In this document: one piece after another, positions 35,204 through 44,192 of the stretch
How the letters are laid out: each line of letters begins with the position of its first letter
Position numbering within the stretch: position 1 is the first letter of the stretch
Assembly: GCA_964619265.1 (NCBI GenBank)
Contig: CAZUCE010000010.1
Span: 60,927 to 124,926, forward strand
DNA: 64,000 bases
Origin: CAZUCE01 sp964619265
GTDB taxonomy: Bacteria; Planctomycetota; UBA1135; GCA-002686595
Direction: 5' to 3'
Notes under the pieces: model-generated
The model's input: the letters and a program-made list of their open reading frames with translations, nothing else
What the model was told of the DNA's origin: nothing
The model's database searches: none
Made by a program: the position numbers and the translations under genes

Positions 35204-36847
35204 TCACGATCCGGCGGGGTCCTTGGGATCGCCGGAGACGTTTGCTGGGTGGGCGTCGCCGCTTGGAGCGGGACGCTTCGGGAAAATCGTCAGGACCAGC
35301 ATGTGCCCCGGAGGGAAACCGTCGGAGGGGCGGGTCGGAACGAAAACAAGAGTCTGGGTCCGGGTGTGCGTAAGCGGGTCGGAGGGGTTGCGAGGTCGAA
35401 GCAAGGCACGCGAGTAAGTTGGCTCGTAGCGCCTGAACCACCCGTGCGGAACCATGCGGTCGTGCCCCGGAGAACGCCGAGCTCCCGGTTCAGGCTCGAC
35501 GCGAACCGCGTCTCGATCGGTTAGCGCGAAGCGATCGTAGATGGTGCGGCGGCTGTAGTAACCGACGGCTCCGACCGAACCGCGCACGAGCGAGTCGGTC
35601 GGTTGGGTGTAAAGCGCAAGCGCCTTGCCGAGCAGCGCCCAGGAGGCCGCGCGGGTGCTCATGCCGCGCCACTGGGAGGTCTCACTGGCAAACTCGTCGC
35701 TGTTGTAGCGGAAGTGGAATCGAGCACGCTGGGCGTTGGGTACCACGTGCCGGTCCACCCAGGGCAACAGAGAGCTAATCAGGCACGCCGCGAACAGCGC
35801 TGCGCCGAAAGCGTTGGGTCCGGACTTTCGGCTGGGCTGGAGGATGGCTGCGAGTAGCAGCGCGAGGTGCGGCAAAGCCGGAAGGCAAAAGCGCCCGTAG
35901 GCCATGAAGTCTCCACCGACCAAGATCATGTACAGGTAGGTGGCGAAGATCAGGATGGAGCTTGCGATCAGCCGTGGGTCGCGAGTGATCCAAGCGCGCC
36001 CGGTTCCCAGCAGCGTGAGCAGCGGCAGGGCCGGAAGGGTCAACAGCAGCACGGTCAGGTAGCGCGCGCCTCGCTCCAGGCTGAAGGCCGAGATGCCGAC
36101 CTTGGCGCGGACGGTGTTGGGCAGGAAGTCTTGGTGATAGCCGAGTCGAAAGGCCGTATGCCCGGCGACGGCCAGCATCCCCAGGGCAGCGCACAAAACG
36201 GCGCCCCGGCGCAGGGCCGGACGCCCGGTCAGCCAACCGGTGACAAAGGCCGGAACGACCGTGGCGGCCACCCACCAGGGGCCGTCGGCGCGGGTCAGGC
36301 ACAGGGCTGCGGCGAAGGCTCCGGCCCACCAACCGCTGGGGCGATCGAGGTCTGCGAACAGGGCCTGGTAGACGGCGAACGCGAGCAGGGCGAAGACCAT
36401 CGTCTCGAGTCCACCGCTGGCCCAGACCCCAAAGATCGGCAGGCCGATCAGGAAGGCGAGCCCGAGCCCTACCGAGGTCGGCGAGAGCCCCAGCGAACGG
36501 GTCGCGAAGCGACCGACCAGCCACAGGAGCAGAGCGCCCGCTAGGGCTGTTGTCAGGGGTGCAAAGAGGGTCGGATCGAGCCCGAGGCGCTCGAGGAGGC
36601 CCAGGTGCAGGACCCAGGCGAATTGGGTGTAGCCCTCGACCGGGATCGGCTCGCTTGGGTTGAAGCGCAGGCCCGCTCCCTCCGCGAGGTTCTGGCCGTA
36701 GCGGAAGGCGATGTAGGCGTCGTCGCAGACGAACCACCAGCGGAGAACCGCCAGGGTGTAGGCGCCTGCGAGGAGCGCCCACACGGCCGCCGGCAAGCTC
36801 CTCGGGGGACCTTGGGCAGATCGGGTCGGATTGGCATGCGGCTCCAT
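35204..36847 (-). CDS. GT-C-type integral membrane glycosyltransferase
   Basis: 547 residues with about nine to eleven predicted TM helices (e.g. VWALLAGAYTLAVL, LTTALAGALLLWLVG, LLLTLPALPLLTLLG, LALLLAAILQ). The first extracytoplasmic loop carries FVCDDAYIAFRYGQNLAEG (about residues 40-58) and VEGYTQFAWVL. The DD motif at this place is the metal/lipid-phosphate site of GT-C polyprenyl-phosphate sugar transferases (ArnT/GT39-like). The C-terminal third is a soluble domain. The acceptor is unknown; modification of cell-envelope glycans is likely. It lies divergent to the cNMP-aspartase gene with about 200 bases between. Confidence 0.8.
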   Translation of the reverse strand: MEPHANPTRSAQGPPRSLPAAVWALLAGAYTLAVLRWWFVCDDAYIAFRYGQNLAEGAGLRFNPSEPIPVEGYTQFAWVLHLGLLERLGLDPTLFAPLTTALAGALLLWLVGRFATRSLGLSPTSVGLGLAFLIGLPIFGVWASGGLETMVFALLAFAVYQALFADLDRPSGWWAGAFAAALCLTRADGPWWVAATVVPAFVTGWLTGRPALRRGAVLCAALGMLAVAGHTAFRLGYHQDFLPNTVRAKVGISAFSLERGARYLTVLLLTLPALPLLTLLGTGRAWITRDPRLIASSILIFATYLYMILVGGDFMAYGRFCLPALPHLALLLAAILQPSRKSGPNAFGAALFAACLISSLLPWVDRHVVPNAQRARFHFRYNSDEFASETSQWRGMSTRAASWALLGKALALYTQPTDSLVRGSVGAVGYYSRRTIYDRFALTDRDAVRVEPEPGARRSPGHDRMVPHGWFRRYEPTYSRALLRPRNPSDPLTHTRTQTLVFVPTRPSDGFPPGHMLVLTIFPKRPAPSGDAHPANVSGDPKDPAGS

Positions 36848-37043
36848 GCTGCGAGGCTACCGGCGGATCCGCCAGAGACAGGACTTTGGTGCTCGGAAGC
36901 GCCTCGCCGGCTCCCGCGAGGGGGGCCAGATCGTCCCCGAAGCCGTCCGGTGGCCGTAGTCTGTCGGCCCCCCCTCAAGATGCGCTGCGCCAGCCAATCC
37001 TCGGCCTTCGCCACCCCCGCGCCCCCTTTCCTTTTCTGTTCCA

Positions 37044-38942
37044 GTGCCCTGTCCTTCCCCCGACCCCAGCGCTGACCCGCGTTCTTCCGCAAGCGTCGTC
37101 GACGTCGAGCTCGTCCGGTCCATCCAGCTGTTTGCCGGCATCGAAGAGGCTCACCTCGCTGAGCTGGCGACGCTGGCCGAGGTTCGCCAGCTCAAAGCCG
37201 GCGAGCCGGCCTATCAGGAGGGCGATCCCCGCCGGTCCCTTTTGTACCTGCGTACGGGCCGGCTCGGGGTGGCCACCGCCGGCCAAGCCGGCGAGCCCGA
37301 GCATCTCCTCGACTACGGACCCGGGGACGTGCTGGGAGAGGGCGTGCTGCTCGAGGGTTCGACCCACACGGTCACGGCTACGGCGCTGGAACCGACCGAG
37401 CTTGTGGCTTTTCCGCGCGAGCGCCTCCAGAGCTACTTCGCGGGCCATCCGGAAACCCGCGCGACCGTGCTGCGCAACGCGCTCGGGCTCCTGACTCGCA
37501 GGCTGGGGCAGGTGGCCACGAGGCGCAGTCCCGAAGCCGCCCAATACACTTCTGGCCGGACCCGGAGCGAGCACGACCTCTTGGGGGATCGTGAGATTCC
37601 CCTCGACGTCTACTGGGGCGTGCAGACTTCGCGTGCGCTCGAGAACTTCCGCGTGACTTCGCGGACCATCGCGGACCACCCCGAGTTGATCCGTGCGCTC
37701 GCCACGGTGAAGCAAGCCGCGGCCCGAGCCAACCGCGAGTGTGGCAAGCTCGACCCCAAAATTGCTGAGGCGATCGAGCAGGCCTGCGAAGAGCTGCGCA
37801 CCGGGCGCCTGCGAAGCCAATTTGTCTTGGACGTGATCCAAGGCGGCGCCGGAACCTCGACCAACATGAATGCGAACGAGGTCATCGCGAATCGTGCGCT
37901 GGTTCACCTCGGCCACTCGAAGGGCGACTACGATTTTTGTCATCCGAACAACCACGTCAACTGCTCCCAGTCGACCAACGACGTGTACCCCACCGCGCTC
38001 AAGCTCGCGATGGCCGAGGCCAATTCGAACCTGTCCGAGGAGTTGGACGCCCTGGTCGAGGCGATCGCCGAGCGCGGCCGAGCCTTTTCGAACGTCGTCA
38101 AGATGGGACGTACGCAGCTTCAGGACGCGGTTCCAATGACTCTTGGCCAGGAGTTTGCTGCCTGGTCCCACAGCCTGGCCCAGGAACGCACCGCGTTGCT
38201 GGCGAGCCGCGAGCACCTGTTCGAAGTCAACATGGGAGGCACCGCGATCGGGACCGGGCTGAACGCACCGGACGGCTACGCCGAGCGCTGCGTCGCGCAC
38301 CTGGCCGAGCTGACTGGCGAGCCGATTCGCCTGTCGACCAACCTGATCGAAGCCACCCAAGACACCCAGGCCTTCGTGCTCTACTCGGCGAGCCTCAAGA
38401 GCCTGGCCATCAAGCTCTCCAAGATCGCGAGCGATCTGCGCCTTTTGTCCTCCGGTCCGCGTGCCGGCCTCGGCGAGGTGACCCTGCCGGCTGTTCAGCC
38501 GGGCAGTTCGATCATGCCGGGAAAGGTGAATCCCGTGATTCCCGAGCTGGTCAACCAGGTCTCCTACCGGGTCTCGGGCAATGATCTCACGGTGGGCCTC
38601 GCTGCGGAGGCTGGGCAGCTCCAACTCAATGTGATGGAGCCGGTCATCGCCGCGTCGATCCTTGAGTCGGTCTCGATGCTGACCGCGGCGGCGCGGACCT
38701 TTCGAACCCGTTGCATCGTCGGCATCGAAGCCAATGAGAGCCGCTGCCGCGAATTCGTGGAGCGCTCGATCGGCGTGGTCACCGCGCTCGTTCCGAGCCT
38801 CGGCTACGAGGTTGCGAGCGATTTGGCCGAGACGGCCCTGCGCACCGATCGCGGAATTGTCGAGCTGGTTCGCGAGCGAGGCTTGCTCAGCGAGCAGGAG
38901 ATTGCCGATCTGCTGTCGCCCGATCGCCAGGCGCGCAGCTAG
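37044..38942 (+). CDS. aspA: Cyclic-nucleotide-binding domain fused to aspartate ammonia-lyase
   Basis: 632 residues from a GTG. Residues about 20-155 form a cyclic-nucleotide-binding (Crp-like) domain: LFAGIEEAHLAELATLAEVR, AGEPAYQEGD, YLRTGRLGVAT and LDYGPGDVLGEGVLLEG, with the G-E-G-V-L-L loop at the phosphate-binding cassette. The usual Arg of that cassette is not obvious, so the ligand may differ. Residues about 175-630 are a full aspartase: IPLDVYWGVQTSRALENF, MGRTQLQDAVPMTLGQEF, GTAIGTGLNAP and GSSIMPGKVNPVIPELVNQV. The Gln in GRTQLQD and the -NPVIPE-VNQV form favour aspartase over fumarase (His there in fumarase). It converts L-aspartate to fumarate and ammonia. The N-terminal fusion is unusual. 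Stop abuts the opposite gene with no gap. Confidence 0.88.
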   Translation: MPCPSPDPSADPRSSASVVDVELVRSIQLFAGIEEAHLAELATLAEVRQLKAGEPAYQEGDPRRSLLYLRTGRLGVATAGQAGEPEHLLDYGPGDVLGEGVLLEGSTHTVTATALEPTELVAFPRERLQSYFAGHPETRATVLRNALGLLTRRLGQVATRRSPEAAQYTSGRTRSEHDLLGDREIPLDVYWGVQTSRALENFRVTSRTIADHPELIRALATVKQAAARANRECGKLDPKIAEAIEQACEELRTGRLRSQFVLDVIQGGAGTSTNMNANEVIANRALVHLGHSKGDYDFCHPNNHVNCSQSTNDVYPTALKLAMAEANSNLSEELDALVEAIAERGRAFSNVVKMGRTQLQDAVPMTLGQEFAAWSHSLAQERTALLASREHLFEVNMGGTAIGTGLNAPDGYAERCVAHLAELTGEPIRLSTNLIEATQDTQAFVLYSASLKSLAIKLSKIASDLRLLSSGPRAGLGEVTLPAVQPGSSIMPGKVNPVIPELVNQVSYRVSGNDLTVGLAAEAGQLQLNVMEPVIAASILESVSMLTAAARTFRTRCIVGIEANESRCREFVERSIGVVTALVPSLGYEVASDLAETALRTDRGIVELVRERGLLSEQEIADLLSPDRQARS

Positions 38943-39548
38943 CTACCGGCGGGCCCAGCCGTACCAGCCGTTGCCAAGGTCCAAGGTTCGGTCGGGTTGC
39001 CAGGTGCCGGGCAGCGGCGGACCACTTGAATCGAAGAACAGCCCGCGGGTCTCCTGCATCAGCCGGCCACCGAGAATCTCGACGCGGACTTCGCCGCTCG
39101 CATAGCGCGCGGCTTTTTCGATCGGCCACAGGCCGAGCCAGCGATTCGACATGCGGACCTCACCGGGCTGCATGGCCTCGGCTTCCGCGAGCAGTTTTTC
39201 GAGGGCCGGCTGGGCCAGCCGGAACGCGATCTTCCGGGGAAGCGGGGTGAACGCCGTCGCCGTGGCCAGTCCGATCAGGACCAGGGGGAGCAGCCACAGG
39301 GGACGGCTGCGCCGCGCCGCCTCGTTCCCGCGCCCCGCGGCCCGAAAGGCGTGGACGGTGCCGAAAAGCCAAGGCAACCCCCAGAACGGCAGGAGGAAAA
39401 AGAGCAGGATCAGGGGGGGCAGAAAAATGCCGAGCGGTACGCAGGCTGCACCCAGGATCAGCAAGGCCAGCAGACTGCCCGCGAAAGCCATCCATCCGGC
39501 TCGTCGAACTCGATCGATGGACTCCGGAGATTCGGGGGTCGCGATCAC
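38943..39548 (-). CDS. Small membrane protein of unknown function
   Basis: 201 residues from a GTG 14 bases after the FAD-subunit stop; an internal ATG (first base 39491) is an alternative. Two or three TM helices lie at about residues 20-100 (AFAGSLLALLILGAACVPLGI; ILLFFLLPFWGLPWLFG; LLPLVLIGLATATAF). The rest is a soluble domain with VRMSNRWLGLWPIEKAARY, without a recognised family. Position directly after the molybdenum hydroxylase genes suggests the same transcript. Its stop is immediately next to the stop of the convergent aspartase-fusion gene. Confidence 0.6.
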   Translation of the reverse strand: MIATPESPESIDRVRRAGWMAFAGSLLALLILGAACVPLGIFLPPLILLFFLLPFWGLPWLFGTVHAFRAAGRGNEAARRSRPLWLLPLVLIGLATATAFTPLPRKIAFRLAQPALEKLLAEAEAMQPGEVRMSNRWLGLWPIEKAARYASGEVRVEILGGRLMQETRGLFFDSSGPPLPGTWQPDRTLDLGNGWYGWARR

Positions 39549-39561
39549 AGGGCGGGACGCA

Positions 39562-40584
39562 TCACAGTTGGTGCACGGGGCCCGTGCCGTCGATCGCTGC
39601 GCGGAGCGTGTGCTTGGTGTAGACCGGCACCATGGCGCGCCGGTAGTCGGGGTCGCCGGGAATGTTGGGCATCGGATGGCATTGCTTGTGCGCCCGCTCG
39701 CAGACCTCGGCCAGGGCTCGGTCGAATTCTGCCGATCCAGGCTGCGCTCCGCGCAGCGCGTCGCCCACACCCTTGATCCGGATCGGACGGGCTTGGAGCG
39801 CGACGAAGACGAGGTCCGCATCCGAAGCGGCTCCTTGTTCATCTAGGTCGATGCGCACGGCGACTCCCAGCAGGGGGTAGTCGATCGAGCCGCGATCGCG
39901 CAGTTTCCCGTAGGCGCCGCGGTGGCCTTTGGCCTGGGGTGGGATGCGTATCTCGGTGAGCAGCTCGCCGGTGCCGACCTTTTTGTTGTAGATCCCGTCG
40001 GCTCGCCATAGCTCGTCGATCGGGACGGCGCGTTCGGTTCCCGGCTTGCGAAAGACGGTTGTCGCGCCCAAGGTCATCAGCGCCGGAGCTGAATCGTTGC
40101 TGGCCGCCGCCACACACTTGGACCCGCCCTCGACCACGTGGCACTTCGTGCCGTCCTTCTTCATGCAGAAGCCGAGGGATTTTCGCCAGAAGTAAGACTG
40201 GTTGTACCACTGGCAGCGCGTGTCGAGCATGACGTTGCCGCCCAGGGTGCCCATGCGGCGCAGCTGAGGACCCGCGATCAAACCAGCGGCCTGGGCCAGG
40301 ACCGGGGCGCGCTTGGCGACCACTTCGCTGGCGGCAACCTCGGCGATGGGCGTCATCGCACCGATCACCAAGCCACCTTCCGCATCGTCGCGGATGCCGC
40401 GTAGCTCCGCGCAACCTTGCAACGAAACCACGTGGTCCGGCGTGAAGAGCTCGTGTTTTAGGTTGGGCAAAAGGTCGGTGCCGCCGGCGACGACCTGAGT
40501 GCGGTCGCCGAGTTCGGACAGGAGCTTGAGGGCTTCGTCCAGGCTGCCCGGTCGGTGCAGTTGAAAGCTGGGCATCCTTAGCAT
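39562..40584 (-). CDS. hcrB: Molybdenum hydroxylase FAD subunit with Fe-S insertion (HcrB-like)
   Basis: 340 residues. FAD-binding motifs are VVAGGTDLLPNLKH (about 31-44) and RRMGTLGGNVMLD (about 109-121). Immediately after comes an insertion with Cys124, Cys140, Cys148 and Cys157. As I recall, the [4Fe-4S] cluster of Thauera 4-hydroxybenzoyl-CoA reductase beta is bound by cysteines at 122, 138, 146 and 155; the spacing of 16, 8 and 9 is identical. That insertion is special to 4-HBCR and relatives within the xanthine dehydrogenase family. The start overlaps the stop of the large subunit by one base (TGATG). The enzyme is cytoplasmic and would reductively remove an aromatic hydroxyl (inference). 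Confidence 0.87.
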   Translation of the reverse strand: MLRMPSFQLHRPGSLDEALKLLSELGDRTQVVAGGTDLLPNLKHELFTPDHVVSLQGCAELRGIRDDAEGGLVIGAMTPIAEVAASEVVAKRAPVLAQAAGLIAGPQLRRMGTLGGNVMLDTRCQWYNQSYFWRKSLGFCMKKDGTKCHVVEGGSKCVAAASNDSAPALMTLGATTVFRKPGTERAVPIDELWRADGIYNKKVGTGELLTEIRIPPQAKGHRGAYGKLRDRGSIDYPLLGVAVRIDLDEQGAASDADLVFVALQARPIRIKGVGDALRGAQPGSAEFDRALAEVCERAHKQCHPMPNIPGDPDYRRAMVPVYTKHTLRAAIDGTGPVHQL

Positions 40585-42941
40585 CAGACCGACACCTCCT
40601 CGCGCGCCGCAAGAGCGGCGAGCACACGTCCGGGGTTGAACGGCAGCTCACGCAAGCGAATGCCGACCGCGTCGTGGATCGCATTGGAGAGCGCAGGCAG
40701 CGCCGGGTGGAGCGGGCCTTCGCCGGCTTCCTTCGCGCCGTAAGGACCCTCTGGATCGAGACTCTCGACGATCAGAGCATGCAGCTCGGGCGTATCGACC
40801 GCCGTGGGGATGCGATAGTCGAGGAGGGAGGGCCCGCGGTGCAGGCCGAACCGGTTGACGTCGTGATCCTCCATCAGCGCCTCGGCCAGACCCATGTAGG
40901 CGGAGCCTTCCATTTGCCCCGCGACGAGCATCGGGTTGAGAGCCCGGCCGCAGTCGTGGGCGATCCAACAGTTTTCTACGTCGAGACGTCCGGTCTCGGG
41001 GTTGACTTCAACTTCGACCACGTGGGCGGTGAAGGAGTAAGCCGGCGAAGCCCCGATCGTGCCGCCGCGGTAGTCGCCTCCGAGCTGGGGCGTGTTGTAG
41101 GAGCCGGTGGAGCCGAGCGTGTCGCAGCGCTTTTCGGCGATGTGGAAGGCGTCGCGCGTTGTGCAGTGCTTGTCGAGGTCTTCGAGGTCGAAGACCTCGC
41201 CGCGGCCCATGAACAGGCGGCGGGGATCGATTTCCCACTCCTCGGCGACGGCCTTCACGATCTGCTTGCGCAGCTTGCGAGCCGCGTCGATCGTGGCGTT
41301 GCCGACCATGAACGTCACGCGACTCGAATAGGCGCCGAGGTCCACGGGGCACAGGTCCGAATCGGCGGCCACCACGCGTACGTCCATCGGATCGAGGCCG
41401 AGCTCCTCGGCGACGATCATGCGGCACAGCGTGTTTGAGCCCTGGCCGATGTCGTTTCCGCCGGTAAAGCAGGTTACGAGTCCCGAACGGTCGGCTTTCA
41501 GCTGAATGCCGGCCTGGGGCAGCTCGTTGGGATAGACCGGATAGTTGGTGCCTGAGATGTACATCGAACCGGCGACGCCCAGTCCGCGGCCGTAGGGCAG
41601 CTTGCCGCGACGCTCGCGCCAACCGCTGGCCTGTTCAACCTGGTCGAGGCAGCCAAGGAAACCGTTGGAGGTGATGCGCTGGCCGTTGACGGTCTTGGTG
41701 TTCTCGCCCTGCCAGTTTTTGCGACGCACTTCGATCGGATCCATGCCGATTTGCTCGGCTAGCTCGTCGAGCTGGATCTCGAAGGCAAAGCGCGGCTGGA
41801 CCGATCCGTGTCCGCGCTTCGGGCCACAGGGCGGCTTGTTGGTGAACACCCGTGTGGAGTCGTAGCGGTAAGCCGGAAAGTCATAGGGGCCGGTGAGCAA
41901 CTGCCCCGAGTAGTAGGTCGTGACCAATCCGAACGAAGAATAGGATCCGCCGTCGATCAAGATTTTGGCGTCGACCGCCGTCAGCCGCCCGTCCTTTTGG
42001 ATGCCGGTGCGGTAGTGCAGCTGCATGGGGTGGCGCCCGCGGTGGGCGTAGAACACCTCCTCGCGGGTCCATAGCATCTTCACCGGGCGGCCGGTGACCT
42101 GGGCCAGCTTGGCGACGCAAAACTCAAGCGAGAACGGATCGGACTTACCGCCGAAGGCTCCTCCGATACACGGCTGGATCACGCGGATCTGCGAGGCCTT
42201 CAGGTCCAGTACGTGGGCCAGCGCGCGGTGCACGTAGTGCGAGATTTGCGTGGCGGACCATAAAGTCAGGAGGCCATCCGGCGAGATCTGGGCGACCGCG
42301 CAGTGGGGTTCGATCGCCGCGTGGGTCGTGCCGTGGAAGCGATAGTCGGCTTCGACGATGGCATCGGCCTGATCGAAGCCGCCCTTGACGTCTCCAAATT
42401 CCAGCTCGACGCGCTTGCTGAGGTTGCCGCGCTCGGGCTTCTTGGGCGTTTCGTGGATCTGGGGCGAGACGTTTTCAAGCGCTTCGCGCGGATCGAGGAA
42501 GGCGGGCAGGACTTCATATTCGACTTCGATCAGCTCAAGGGCCCGATTGGCGGTGTCCTCGTCGAGCGCGGCGACCGCGGCGACCTCGTCACCGATGAAT
42601 CGGACCTTGTCGGTGGCCAGCGCATTCTCGTCGGGTGTCCACGGAATCACGCCGTACTTGGTCGGCATGTCCGCGCCCGTGATGACGGCTTTGACGCCTT
42701 CCAAGGCCAGGGCCTTGGAGCTGTCGATCGAGCGAATTTTCGCGTGGGCGTGGGGGCTGCGCAGGATCTTCGCATGCAGCATGCCCGGCAGGACGATGTC
42801 GTCGGTGTAGACCGCTTGGCCGGTGGCCTTGGCAAGTCCGTCGACCTTGCGCAGCGCGCGGCCGACGACACCGAACTTGGGTTCGGCCTGCTCACCGCGG
42901 CGCCAGGGCGCGCCGGGGCCGTGTTGATCGCGGGCGCTCAT
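40584..42941 (-). CDS. hcrA: Molybdenum hydroxylase large (Mo-cofactor) subunit, HcrA-like
   Basis: 785 residues from the ATG that overlaps the Fe-S subunit; the frame continues upstream within that gene. Motifs: VVGRALRKVDGLAKATGQAV (about 26-45), GVIPWTPDENALATDKVRFI, IGDEVAAVAALDEDTANRAL, IGGAFGGKSDPFSLE, KPPCGPKRGHGSVQPRFAFE and the cofactor-side Glu in YGAKEAGEGPLHP. The GAKEAGEG segment and the GVIPWT motif agree with 4-hydroxybenzoyl-CoA reductase alpha rather than with classical xanthine dehydrogenase. Length is near the 769 I recall for HcrA. With its two partners it makes a complete heterotrimer coding set on the minus strand, in the order small, large, FAD. Confidence 0.9.
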   Translation of the reverse strand: MSARDQHGPGAPWRRGEQAEPKFGVVGRALRKVDGLAKATGQAVYTDDIVLPGMLHAKILRSPHAHAKIRSIDSSKALALEGVKAVITGADMPTKYGVIPWTPDENALATDKVRFIGDEVAAVAALDEDTANRALELIEVEYEVLPAFLDPREALENVSPQIHETPKKPERGNLSKRVELEFGDVKGGFDQADAIVEADYRFHGTTHAAIEPHCAVAQISPDGLLTLWSATQISHYVHRALAHVLDLKASQIRVIQPCIGGAFGGKSDPFSLEFCVAKLAQVTGRPVKMLWTREEVFYAHRGRHPMQLHYRTGIQKDGRLTAVDAKILIDGGSYSSFGLVTTYYSGQLLTGPYDFPAYRYDSTRVFTNKPPCGPKRGHGSVQPRFAFEIQLDELAEQIGMDPIEVRRKNWQGENTKTVNGQRITSNGFLGCLDQVEQASGWRERRGKLPYGRGLGVAGSMYISGTNYPVYPNELPQAGIQLKADRSGLVTCFTGGNDIGQGSNTLCRMIVAEELGLDPMDVRVVAADSDLCPVDLGAYSSRVTFMVGNATIDAARKLRKQIVKAVAEEWEIDPRRLFMGRGEVFDLEDLDKHCTTRDAFHIAEKRCDTLGSTGSYNTPQLGGDYRGGTIGASPAYSFTAHVVEVEVNPETGRLDVENCWIAHDCGRALNPMLVAGQMEGSAYMGLAEALMEDHDVNRFGLHRGPSLLDYRIPTAVDTPELHALIVESLDPEGPYGAKEAGEGPLHPALPALSNAIHDAVGIRLRELPFNPGRVLAALAAREEVSV

Positions 42942-43564
42942 CGGGTGCCCTCGCCGTTTTGGATCGGGCGGTCCGTGGAGCTTGAGTCCGGGGATTCGCA
43001 GCCCGCCTCGCCGGCCTTCGAGGGACCCTCCGCCTTCCAGGGGTTGCATCCCGGCGCCCAGCTTGGCGAGGGGGGTTCGCTGTTTGCGGCCTCGGACACG
43101 CACAGCGAGACCGCCTGGAAGATCTGCGTATAGCCGGTACAGCGACACAGGTTGCCCGCTAGGGCCTCGCGAACTTCGCCGGGGGTGGGGCTTGGGTTCT
43201 CGTTGAGCAGCGCGCGAGCCGAGAGGATCATGCCGGGCTGGCAAAAGCCGCACTGCAAGGCGCCGCACCGGTCAAACGCATCCTGGACAGGGTCGACGCC
43301 CGTGCCGCCGCCGGCCAGGTGAGCTGGGGCTAACCCCTCGATGGTCGTCACCGCGCGGGCCTGGGCGTCGGCTGCGAGGGTCAAGCAAGCGAGGACAGGC
43401 TGACCGTCGACCAAGACCGTGCAGGCACCGCAATCGCCCTTGTCGCAGCCCTGCTTCGAGCCGGTTAAGCCCAGCTCGTAGCGGAGAACTTCCAGGAGGG
43501 TCCAGTGGTCGGGGCAGGCGAGCTTCACGCGGTCGCCGTTGACGTGCAGTTCGAGTCCGCGCAT
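42938..43564 (-). CDS. hcrC: Molybdenum hydroxylase [2Fe-2S] subunit, HcrC-like, with C-terminal extension
   Basis: 208 residues. The plant-type ferredoxin cluster motif is KQGCDKGDCGACTVLVDGQP (about 37-56) with the fourth Cys in VLACLTLA; the second, helical cluster domain has CGALQCGFCQPGMILSARAL and AGNLCRCTGYTQI. Both are complete. The usual family protein ends near residue 160; here about 45 extra residues, rich in Ser, Pro, Glu and Gly, follow (from about SEAANSEPPSPSW). The extension overlaps the start of the large subunit by 4 bases and looks disordered. First gene of the operon. Confidence 0.93.
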   Translation of the reverse strand: MRGLELHVNGDRVKLACPDHWTLLEVLRYELGLTGSKQGCDKGDCGACTVLVDGQPVLACLTLAADAQARAVTTIEGLAPAHLAGGGTGVDPVQDAFDRCGALQCGFCQPGMILSARALLNENPSPTPGEVREALAGNLCRCTGYTQIFQAVSLCVSEAANSEPPSPSWAPGCNPWKAEGPSKAGEAGCESPDSSSTDRPIQNGEGTR

Positions 43565-43861
43565 GCGTCGGTAGGAGGGGGTCTCGGGGGGACGAAGGGA
43601 CGGCTCTCCGCCTTCGGACGCGGCCCTTCTGACCCCACATCATCGGGTCTGTAGCTCCAGCTGCCAAGGCTGCACCCGCTGCCAGGGTGGGCTAGGGCTC
43701 CCAGCTGCGTATCCTGCCACCCGTTGCACGCGAGCCTCTGGGGCTCGAAACTGCCTCCTGTCCGTCCGTAGGCCCGGTCCTTCCCGGATGGATCCCTGCC
43801 CATCCCAGGTGCCCAGCCAAGCCTGGACCCCCTCTGCCTCCCATCTGCTTTTCGCACCGGC

Positions 43862-44155
43862 ATGCCCATCCCCACGGACTTCTCCGGCACCCAGTTTCTG
43901 ATCGGTCTGGCGACGGTGTCCAGCCTCTGGGTGCTGGCGCTTTGTGGCTTGGACAAGCGGGCCGCAAAGCGCGACAGCCGCCGGGTCTCCGAGCGCAGCC
44001 TGCTCCTGCCGGTGCTGTTCGGGGGAGGCCCCGGCCTGCTGGCCGGGATGCTCCTGTTTCGCCACAAGACCGCCAAGCGCACGTTCCAGATCAAGTTCGC
44101 GGGGGCGCTGGTCCTTTGGGGCCTCAGCCTCCTATGGATGCTCCGCTCGGCCTGA
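43862..44155 (+). CDS. DUF1294 family small membrane protein
   Basis: 97 residues. Helices FLIGLATVSSLWVLALCGLD, LLLPVLFGGGPGLLAGMLLF and FAGALVLWGLSLLWML are joined by DKRAAKRDSRRVSE and FRHKTAKRTFQIKF. The D-K-R-A-A-K-R and R-H-K-T-x-K-x-x-F elements are the DUF1294 signature. Function unknown. It stands alone between minus-strand genes; the 300-base gap to the molybdenum operon has no other gene. Confidence 0.9.
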   Translation: MPIPTDFSGTQFLIGLATVSSLWVLALCGLDKRAAKRDSRRVSERSLLLPVLFGGGPGLLAGMLLFRHKTAKRTFQIKFAGALVLWGLSLLWMLRSA

Positions 44156-44192
44156 CGTCAGATCGAACCGGTTCCGTCCGGCGGGCTTTCGA

